A DNA stretch of 18,601 bases from Omnitrophica WOR_2 bacterium RIFCSPHIGHO2_02_FULL_52_10 (lineage in GTDB: Bacteria > Omnitrophota > Gorgyraeia > Zapsychrales > Zapsychraceae), in the NCBI GenBank assembly GCA_001805655.1, contig MHGR01000028.1, positions 1 to 18,601 on the forward strand, read 5' to 3'. The stretch's first letter is position 1. Every line of letters begins with the position of its first letter. Shown piece by piece: positions 1 through 4,576 of the stretch. The position numbers were made by a program, and so were the translations under genes. Below the pieces are notes generated by a model, which had not been told where the DNA came from, did not search any database, and was given only the letters and a program-made list of their open reading frames with translations.

Positions 1-1116
1 CCGGCTGCGGATGAATAACAGCTTATTGGACGGGTCCATGCACGTTCTGGCGATATTGGCTGAGGTATAACATTCGCCCTGCGCAGCAGCACAGACCTCA
101 ACGCCGCCTTTGCCGGTGGTCCCGTCGCAAAATCTTCCCGTATTGTTGCTCAGCTGAAAGACGCGCTCGATCACGTCAATCGTGTCTTTCTTGGAAGCCG
201 TGCGGATATATTGCCTGTCATCGCCGTCGGTCTGATACAGCTTCCCCTCGTCGACCTGCAGATATGTCCCCCCCCCAGAGCTGGTGTCATCGTGGACAAA
301 GGTATAAACCCTGGCGTCCCTGGTAAAGCCGGGCTTCCACCCCGTGTCACTTTCGCCAAAGGTCGTGTCGATATCGCCGTTTTGGAAATCCCTGATCCCA
401 ATGCTTGTGGGAGAAAATACTTTTTCTATCTGTTCCAGCTTCAAATCTCCATCGACATCAGCGGAAATATTCTCCTCCGGAACAGCAACCAGCTTCCACT
501 GCCAGGAGAACCTTCCACGCTCGTCGGCCGGAACATCCGCTGTCCCATCGCGGTCTAAATCAAACCGTTTGTCGGCGGACAGATTATCGTCTGGACAAGG
601 GTACGCGACGGAGCCATCGCACCACTCGCCGTTTTGTCTCATTAATGGATGATTATCAACAATCTCGTATAATTTACTGTCCACTGACAAAACATAAGGT
701 TCAAATGTCGCCGTCGTAAACGAAAAATGCTTCCCGTTAACATACACGTCCAGCATGGGGAGGTCGCCGCTGTCGCCGTACTCGACCGGCATGAACAAAT
801 TCGCCGTGTGGCTGCCGGAGGCCTGCACCATGAACGGCGAGCGGTCGATCGCGCCGTATTTCGCCGAAGCCGCCGTCAACCTGTCTTCAATGACCAGGAC
901 CGATGCGTTATTGTGAGAGGCGATCTGGGCCTGAGGCGGATCGGATATGTTATACGACAGGGACAGCGCCATCCTGGTGGCCCTGAGCTTGGCCTGCTGT
1001 TCATTGCTTTTGATCAGCGCGGACTTGACGATGACTCCCAGAACAAAAATCAGGATCGAGCCGAACACGGCCAGCTCAATAGCGGTTTGGGCCTTTTGTT
1101 TCAGCGTCAACGCCAT
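1..1116 (-). CDS. Large pilin-like surface protein, 3' end beyond window
   Basis: The frame is open from the ATG at 1116 to the window edge, giving 372 residues with no stop, so the C-terminus is missing. The N-terminus (KQKAQTAIELAVFGSIL) has a basic stretch, the AQ-x3-E signal of the neighbouring pilins and one hydrophobic helix at about residues 14-34. It should therefore be processed and inserted like a Flp/TadE-type pilin. The rest is hydrophilic and predicted extracellular. Two aspartate loops, DLDRDGTAD near residue 186 and DVDGD near 220, resemble calcium-binding loops. Cysteines at about 166, 174, 330, 342, 349 and 359 could form disulfides. It starts 4 bases after the stop of the pilin at 1121-1435, so the two are probably translated together. 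It could be a minor pilin or tip adhesin. I do not recognise a named family for the ectodomain. Confidence 0.8.
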   Translation of the reverse strand, partial: MALTLKQKAQTAIELAVFGSILIFVLGVIVKSALIKSNEQQAKLRATRMALSLSYNISDPPQAQIASHNNASVLVIEDRLTAASAKYGAIDRSPFMVQASGSHTANLFMPVEYGDSGDLPMLDVYVNGKHFSFTTATFEPYVLSVDSKLYEIVDNHPLMRQNGEWCDGSVAYPCPDDNLSADKRFDLDRDGTADVPADERGRFSWQWKLVAVPEENISADVDGDLKLEQIEKVFSPTSIGIRDFQNGDIDTTFGESDTGWKPGFTRDARVYTFVHDDTSSGGGTYLQVDEGKLYQTDGDDRQYIRTASKKDTIDVIERVFQLSNNTGRFCDGTTGKGGVEVCAAAQGECYTSANIARTCMDPSNKLLFIRSR

Positions 1117-1120
1117 GGTT

Positions 1121-1435
1121 TTAATATGCTCCCACGGAAGTTTGGCCTTCCCTGCGCTCAGCGGAAGAGGAAACGTCCGTCCTTTGGGTCGTAATCCCCC
1201 CCGGCTGATCCACGGTAATGATTGTTGTATTTGTCGTTGAGCTCAATGTGTGCCGGACATCCGTTATAGCCGTCCGGGGGTCATACTGGTCCCCCAAATC
1301 ATCGACGGCCGATTTCCACCTTCCCTGAATTCCTCTTTTCATGTAGTTCTGAACGGCGACAAACGATCCGATAACGATGATGAGCAGCACCACGTATTCC
1401 AAAGAAGTCTGTCCTCTTTTGCCCGGCCTGAACAT
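1121..1435 (-). CDS. Flp-type pilin paralogue (104 aa)
   Basis: A small pilin-like protein. It has a short basic leader, the processing signal RGQTSLEY, a hydrophobic helix at about residues 12-30 and then the motif KRGIQGRWKSAVDDLGDQ. The same KRG-x-QGR-x-KSA-x-DD-x-G pattern occurs in the pilin at 2510-2839, so these two are close paralogues. The C-terminal half is rich in Thr and Ser with no hydrophobic segment. Canonical Flp pilins are shorter (about 50-70 residues), so this one carries an extra hydrophilic tail. The ATG at 1435 has an AGAGGAA ribosome site 6 bases upstream. It sits between another pilin and the large pilin-like gene, in one transcription unit. Role as pilus subunit or minor pilin is inferred from the N-terminus and context. 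Confidence 0.8.
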   Translation of the reverse strand: MFRPGKRGQTSLEYVVLLIIVIGSFVAVQNYMKRGIQGRWKSAVDDLGDQYDPRTAITDVRHTLSSTTNTTIITVDQPGGITTQRTDVSSSAERREGQTSVGAY

Positions 1436-1447
1436 GCTAGTTCCTCT

Positions 1448-1786
1448 TCAGTTTTCCTCGGTAAAACCGAGGTTGATGATTGAAGTCTGCGTGGTCAAAA
1501 CCTCGTCGTCATACGCATACACCGTATCCCCGACATTCTCGAGCGTTCTTTGATCGGCCATCGTCCGCGTCAGCACATTCGAGAATTTCAAATATCCCTC
1601 CGCGGCGTTCTGCTCAGCGTTTGCCTGAAGGCCGATCTCATCGGCAACGACCTTGATCATGCCCTGCGTGCCGCGCTTGATCAGCGTGCTCATGGCCATC
1701 AGGACCAGGATCACCACGCTGACGATAATGACGTATTCCATAAACACCTGCGCGTTTTCCTCGTTATTCGAACAACGTCGAAGCAT
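1448..1786 (-). CDS. Flp-type pilin paralogue (112 aa)
   Basis: A pilin-like protein with the leader and signal NAQVFMEYVIIVSVV, a hydrophobic helix at about residues 16-36, then IKRGTQGMIKVVADEIG. This motif is a diverged version of the KRG-x-QGR block of the pilins at 1121 and 2510. The hydrophilic tail (about 60 residues) is not recognisable. The leader contains an unusual acidic NNEEN stretch directly before the signal, and one Cys at residue 5 that would be removed on processing. The ATG at 1786 follows an AAAGG. The gene is 12 bases from the next pilin and 38 from the previous one, so all three are probably co-transcribed from the promoter near 2340. It is likely a variant subunit of the Tad pilus. 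Confidence 0.75.
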   Translation of the reverse strand: MLRRCSNNEENAQVFMEYVIIVSVVILVLMAMSTLIKRGTQGMIKVVADEIGLQANAEQNAAEGYLKFSNVLTRTMADQRTLENVGDTVYAYDDEVLTTQTSIINLGFTEEN

Positions 1787-1824
1787 AATGCCTTTCTTCG
1801 TTGCGCCGCAACGCCAGCCGCGCC

Positions 1825-2304
1825 CTAATTTTTCGGCGTCGTGCGGTCAAACTCTGCCGGCGGCAATGTAACGCTAATGGCGGCGGGGACGTCTGTTTTC
1901 TCATCTATCCCCATGACAAACACCCCGGATGAGGCCCCCTGCGAAAGCGTTTTATTATATACGGCTTCCCGCACGATCTGAGGCACGTACGTGTTGACAT
2001 AGTAGGGCTCGTACTCTAAATAAAGATTCCCGTCAAACTCCCCCTGCGTGCGCTCGCGCACCTCTTTGACCATATAGTCCCTGGCATCGTGGATGCGCGC
2101 CTGCACCGCCCGCTTAAAAAAAATCGTCATGGCGCCGATGACCGCGACGACCAAGAAAATCACCACGACATATTCACCCATCACGGCCTGCCCCGTAGAG
2201 GATCCGAGTGAATAATGCCTGTACGGGGCCTGCCCCGTAGAAGCTCTGGGTGAAAAGCGCCTGTACGGGGCCTGGGCGCGTTTGGTTTTTAAATTCTTTA
2301 GCAT
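1825..2304 (-). CDS. Flp-type pilin with repeat insertion in its leader (159 aa)
   Basis: A pilin-like protein whose leader is interrupted. The expected order (basic KTKRAQ, then the AVMGEY signal and a hydrophobic helix) is split by two 14-residue repeats beginning APYRRFSPR and APYRHYSLG, each ending TGQ. Removing them leaves KRAQ-AVMGEY, matching its relatives. The repeats are two 42-base units at DNA level. After the helix (about residues 45-64) come FKRAVQARIHDARDYM and YEPYYVNTY. The second motif recurs in the pilin at 2898-3260, so these two form a subfamily. The ATG at 2304 has no strong ribosome site; a TATAAT lies at 2337-2342. Whether the prepilin peptidase still processes the longer leader cannot be told from sequence. 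Confidence 0.75.
   Translation of the reverse strand: MLKNLKTKRAQAPYRRFSPRASTGQAPYRHYSLGSSTGQAVMGEYVVVIFLVVAVIGAMTIFFKRAVQARIHDARDYMVKEVRERTQGEFDGNLYLEYEPYYVNTYVPQIVREAVYNKTLSQGASSGVFVMGIDEKTDVPAAISVTLPPAEFDRTTPKN
2185..2274 (-). repeat. Two tandem 42-bp palindromic units in pilin leader
   Basis: Units at 2185-2226 and 2227-2268 are followed by a partial copy (GGCCTG, 2269-2274). CCTGCCCCGTAG at 2187 recurs at 2229, and GCCTGTACGGGGCCTG at 2217 recurs at 2259, both exactly 42 bases apart. At the unit junction TACGGGG (2222-2228) and CCCCGTA (2233-2239) form a perfect hairpin with a 4-base loop. The unit is a multiple of three, so the host frame stays open. Confidence 0.85.
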
Positions 2305-2336
2305 AAAAGCGGACTCTGGTAATACTTCTGTTAATA

Positions 2337-2365
2337 ATTATACATTGTTTTATAGAGAAAAACAC
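2337..2365 (-). promoter_or_regulatory. Candidate promoter of the left pilin unit
   Basis: On the minus strand a perfect TATAAT lies at 2337-2342, about 33 bases before the ATG at 2304. At 17 bases spacing the -35 position (2360-2365) reads GTGTTT, a poor match. The position, just after the terminator at 2435-2482 and before the first gene of the unit, supports a promoter here. Confidence 0.4.
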
Positions 2366-2430
2366 TTTCCATTTTCTATTTGTCGGGCCTGACGGACGGA
2401 AGACAGCGCCGGCGCTCGGTTGTGTCCCCA

Positions 2431-2482
2431 CAAAAAAACATGGCTTACGAGAAGCCTTTCCGCCCCAAGTAAGCCATGTTTT
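2431..2482 (-). terminator. Rho-independent terminator of the right pilin unit
   Basis: AAAACATGGCTTAC (2435-2448) and GTAAGCCATGTTTT (2469-2482) form a perfect 14-bp stem with a 20-base loop. Read on the minus strand the second arm ends in a run of T, as expected of an intrinsic terminator about 30 bases after the stop at 2510. The plus-strand side also has four T, so it may work weakly both ways. Confidence 0.75.
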
Positions 2483-2509
2483 GTCCTGATAAGATGCTTC
2501 TTCTGTTTG

Positions 2510-2839
2510 CTAACCGCCCCAATACTCCTGCTGAATGTTCATGACATCGGAGTTCATGATGTCCAGCGTTGTTTCGGCCTCAAGCAATTCTGACCTCTGA
2601 ACGCCGTCTTGGAACGTGTCCGCCGACCTGCTTGATGTGATCATCCTCTTAACCACGTTGGTATTCCCGGGAGAAAACTGCGTCCCGATATCATCGGTGG
2701 CGCTTTTCAGGCGTCCCTGGACACCGCGCTTGATATAGACCTGTATGGACAACAGCGCGCCGATGATGATAATGATCAGGATCGCATATTCCAGCGTGCT
2801 TTGCCCTTTTTGTCTTTTTCTGTTTAGGTGCTTAAACAT
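2510..2839 (-). CDS. Flp-type pilin paralogue (109 aa)
   Basis: A pilin-like protein with a strongly basic leader (NRKRQKGQ), the signal KGQSTLEY and a very hydrophobic helix (AILIIIIIGALLSIQ), then IKRGVQGRLKSATDDIGTQF. It is nearly collinear with the pilin at 1121-1435 across signal, helix and this motif, while the Ser/Thr-rich tails differ. Length exceeds canonical Flp pilins by about 40 residues of predicted surface tail. The start at 2839 has a clear ribosome site (AGGAGG, about 8 bases upstream). It is the last gene of the unit running from 3815, ending at the terminator at 2431-2482. Function as a Tad pilus subunit is inferred. Confidence 0.82.
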   Translation of the reverse strand: MFKHLNRKRQKGQSTLEYAILIIIIIGALLSIQVYIKRGVQGRLKSATDDIGTQFSPGNTNVVKRMITSSRSADTFQDGVQRSELLEAETTLDIMNSDVMNIQQEYWGG

Positions 2840-2897
2840 TGATTTATCCTCCTAAGTTAAACCTCCGCATTTATTGCAGGGGTTTTTCTCACAAAAA

Positions 2898-3260
2898 TTA
2901 GACGCCGTTGACAAGGCCCGGCAGAAGGGCGTTATAACTGGATTCCTGGAACCCGCCCGTTTCTCTCGTTCTCGTCGTGTCCACTTCCTGGCGAGTCGTC
3001 GTATTGTCTAATACTTGTGATTCGGACTCGTTTCTGACCACTGTGTAATTCGTTGTCAAATAATAAGGCTCGTATTGGACCGTAGCTCCTAACTCCGCGG
3101 TCTCCGTCGCCAAGTACTGCCCGGCGTCACGAACCCTGGCCTGCAATGCTCGTTGAGCATATGTTTGCATGGCAATAATACCGGCCACAACCAGCGAAAT
3201 AAGGATCGCGTATTCGGCGGTATTCTGCGCTCTTTTGTTTCTCATCAATTTTTTAAACAT
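2898..3260 (-). CDS. Flp-type pilin paralogue with YEPYY motif (120 aa)
   Basis: A pilin-like protein with a basic leader (MRNKRAQ), the signal RAQNTAEY, a hydrophobic helix to about residue 32, then AQRALQARVRDAGQYL and YEPYYLTTNY. The last two motifs match the pilin at 1825-2304 (FKRAVQARIHDARDYM and YEPYYVNTY), defining a second subfamily. The C-terminal part is Thr/Arg/Glu-rich with no Cys. The ATG at 3260 has AGGAGGAAAT upstream. It is followed 57 bases later by the KRGVQGR-type pilin, the same order of subfamilies as in the left unit, which suggests block duplication. A structural pilin or minor pilin is most likely. Confidence 0.82.
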   Translation of the reverse strand: MFKKLMRNKRAQNTAEYAILISLVVAGIIAMQTYAQRALQARVRDAGQYLATETAELGATVQYEPYYLTTNYTVVRNESESQVLDNTTTRQEVDTTRTRETGGFQESSYNALLPGLVNGV

Positions 3261-3294
3261 TGATATTTCCTCCTAATTTTGAACTATGGCTTAT

Positions 3295-3510
3295 TTACGG
3301 GGCCAGCGGCCTGGAATTTCTAAGGCGATCGGCCATATTCTCCATGCCGTTGGTGCCGCTTCGTAAAGTAGCATTGTAAGCATCTTGAAACGTAGTCGGC
3401 AGAAAAATAATCAGGGCGCCTATGATGGCAGCCACCAGAATGATGTATTCCACGGTGCTTTGCCCTTTCTTTTTTCTGCGAGATTTAACCATTATATTCC
3501 TTTTAAGCAT
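3295..3510 (-). CDS. Short Flp-type pilin (71 aa)
   Basis: This is close to canonical Flp size. A basic leader (KSRRKKKGQ) is followed by STVEYIILVAAIIGALIIFL and a short polar tail of about 35 residues. The signal KGQSTVEY fits Flp prepilin processing by a TadV/FppA-type peptidase, which is not in this window. The start at 3510 is preferred to the internal Met (residue 7) because AAGGAGGG lies at the right distance upstream. It precedes the YEPYY pilin by 34 bases, so the two are co-transcribed. Short length and typical architecture make it a candidate for the major pilus subunit. Confidence 0.85.
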   Translation of the reverse strand: MLKRNIMVKSRRKKKGQSTVEYIILVAAIIGALIIFLPTTFQDAYNATLRSGTNGMENMADRLRNSRPLAP

Positions 3511-3540
3511 TGTATTCCCTCCTTAGTATTAATATGCTCA

Positions 3541-3655
3541 AAATACCTGGCTGGCGCGGAGTTTTACGCATCGCTTCCTTTTACGCTTCACGGCAAACGT
3601 CGCCCTAAAACGATGTTGAGGAAGCTCTGCCGCGCACTCATGTTGCCGGGTATTT
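3541..3655. repeat. Imperfect inverted repeat between two pilin genes
   Basis: AAATACCTGGC at 3541 and GCCGGGTATTT ending at 3655 pair with one mismatch. Inside, GCGCGG pairs with CCGCGC and GCTTCC with GGAAGC, giving a long interrupted stem that fills most of the spacer. The right arm overlaps the stop codon of the pilin at 3654-3815. There is no T-run, so I do not call it a terminator. It may modulate expression between the two pilins. Confidence 0.4.
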
Positions 3656-3815
3656 AATTGCCGCCGAACTCTCGTTGAATGGTCTGTTGGGTTGCTTGAA
3701 CGGAACGGTACACATAGGTGCTCATGGCAACAATTGCCGCCGAAACAACAGCCGCGACCATGGCATATTCGATTAGACTTTGACCTTTATGATTCCATTG
3801 TATTGATAGCCTCAT
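3654..3815 (-). CDS. Very short Flp-type pilin (53 aa)
   Basis: A 53-residue open frame, small enough to be missed by length filters. The leader MRLSIQWNHK is followed by the signal KGQSLIEYAMVAAVVSAAI and a short tail (VYRSVQATQQTIQREF). This is the size and architecture of a canonical Flp pilin, including the Glu-Tyr pair after the cleavage site. An AAGGTGG ribosome site sits about 6 bases before the ATG. It is the first gene of the right pilin unit and is preceded by the structured region at 3901-4290. With the 71-residue pilin next to it, it is the best candidate for the main fibre subunit. Confidence 0.8.
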   Translation of the reverse strand: MRLSIQWNHKGQSLIEYAMVAAVVSAAIVAMSTYVYRSVQATQQTIQREFGGN

Positions 3816-3962
3816 CGCGACCACCTTATGTACCGCACAGCCAATCTACCCTCTCCCTCATCACCGCAGTGACAGGGCCAGAATTCCAGAGGGCTCTATT
3901 GCCGGGAGAACCATCCCGCCGGCATCCCTAAGCCGCCCGTGCTTCGGCAGATTAAGGACTCA
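3816..3962. other. Non-coding leader upstream of the pilin unit
   Basis: I see no convincing gene here. Short potential stems include GCCGG (3901-3905) with CCGGC (3919-3923), and GCCG with CGGC around 3932-3948. It continues the hairpin array at 3963-4286 and may be the 5' leader of the pilin transcript. I found no clear promoter next to the first pilin. Confidence 0.4.
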
Positions 3963-4038
3963 AACACCTCGCGGTGTGTTAATTCCATGAAGGCTTAACT
4001 TACGGAGCGACAGCGAACGTAAGTTAATGCCTGAATTG

Positions 4039-4083
4039 ATCCCTCGCTTCCGACGTGTTTGAGACCGAAGCTCGGGATTATTT
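4039..4083. repeat. 45-bp direct repeat, copy 1
   Basis: Identical to copy 2 at 4199-4243, exactly 160 bases apart. Each copy is a hairpin: ATCCC pairs with GGGAT and GCTTC with GAAGC, separated by a TC/TC step (GA/GA on minus), with a 16-base loop containing GTGTTTGAG. CTCAAACAC at 3959-3967 is the exact complement of that loop segment. Confidence 0.9.
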
Positions 4084-4198
4084 TCAATGAGCACACATTT
4101 TATGGAGCCCACAGGGCGACATAAAGTGTTGTGCGAATTGACCCCGAGTTACCTTCGGTTCAATTGCCGTAACGAGGGGCCTTTTATTACCGTTTCGT

Positions 4199-4243
4199 AT
4201 CCCTCGCTTCCGACGTGTTTGAGACCGAAGCTCGGGATTATTT
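4199..4243. repeat. 45-bp direct repeat, copy 2
   Basis: Second perfect copy of the unit at 4039-4083, in the same orientation. The flanking sequence differs, so the repeat boundary is sharp on both sides, as expected of a dispersed repeat rather than a larger duplication. Confidence 0.9.
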
Positions 4244-4290
4244 CGGCCGCACACTTACGTTCGCTTTCGCTCCGTAAGTGTTGGCCTCAA

Positions 4291-4320
4291 TAAAAAAGCC
4301 TCCTTAATACACACGGAGGC
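4291..4320 (-). terminator. Rho-independent terminator
   Basis: GCCTCC (4298-4303) and GGAGGC (4315-4320) form a 6-bp GC-rich stem with an 11-base loop. On the minus strand the stem is followed by six T (4292-4297). It would end the transcript started at the promoter at 4485-4512 and any read-through from the gene at 4577-6478. Confidence 0.75.
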
Positions 4321-4478
4321 ATTGTTTGGCAGTTTGCCTTAACTTAAGAACTTCATATACATAAATAATATATATGAAAACTGATTGTCTTTCCCGTGGC
4401 GTATTAAGAATCCCGGCATTAAACCGGGATCGGACCAAAAAACCTTTCAATTTTCAATGGTCATCAAATAAATCTGAC
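4291..4478 (-). ncRNA. Candidate small RNA of about 188 nt, family unknown
   Basis: A strong promoter-like sequence (4485-4512) and a strong terminator (4291-4320) on the same strand bracket a region with no open frame of note. From the predicted start near 4478 the transcript would carry a GACCA/TGGTC stem, a 7-bp hairpin ATCCCGG (4410-4416) with CCGGGAT (4424-4430), an AT-rich hairpin around 4351-4377 (TTCATATA pairing with TATATGAA) and the terminator. I compared it by eye with common riboswitches and 6S RNA and recognise no family. It could instead be a remnant of the downstream region of the gene at 4577. Confidence 0.45.
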
Positions 4479-4484
4479 ACAAAA

Positions 4485-4512
4485 AGTATATCATACGACA
4501 AGGGGGTGTCAA
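4485..4512 (-). promoter_or_regulatory. Sigma70-like promoter of the candidate small RNA
   Basis: On the minus strand a perfect TTGACA (4507-4512) is followed after 16 bases by TATACT (4485-4490). Copies of TGACAC/GTGTCA at 4475-4480 and 4506-4511 flank the core as an inverted repeat and might be an operator. It lies downstream of the gene at 4577-6478 and points away from it, so it must serve something to the left. Confidence 0.65.
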
Positions 4513-4576
4513 GGCATAGTCAAACGAATTTTATCTTGGTTCTTGGGCAGGCTCCGGTTATTTTCTAAGGATGCCC

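Larger units (their letters stand above)
3963..4286. repeat. Hairpin array with recurring tandem GA mismatches
   Basis: Seven consecutive hairpins. (1) ACACC 3964-3968 with GGTGT 3973-3977. (2) TTAACTTACG 3995-4004 with CGTAAGTTAA 4018-4027, extended outward by AGGC/GCCT and AATTC/GAATT. (3) 4039-4078. (4) GCACA 4091-4095 with TGTGC 4130-4134, then TTTATG/CATAAA and GCCC/GGGC. (5) CCCC 4142-4145 and GTTAC 4148-4152 with GTAAC 4169-4173 and GGGG 4176-4179. (6) 4199-4238. (7) ACACTTACG 4251-4259 with CGTAAGTGT 4273-4281, bounded by GGCC pairs. In 2-7 the stem is broken by a symmetrical two-base step that is GA/GA on one strand (hairpins 2, 4, 5 on plus; 3, 6, 7 on minus), with an extra A in 2 and 7. 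No protein gene is supported here. Confidence 0.75.

Noticed and set aside
3963..4286. CRISPR array
   Set aside because: Only one unit is repeated in direct orientation (two copies, 160 bases apart); the other elements are different hairpins. There are no regular spacers and no cas genes.
3963..4286. Integron attC sites
   Set aside because: No integrase gene, no paired core-site motifs at fixed places, and no cassette-like short genes between the hairpins.
4087..4293. Plus-strand open frame of 68 codons
   Set aside because: It crosses four hairpins and a perfect repeat copy, so its sequence is explained by the repeats. There is no ribosome site or familiar motif.
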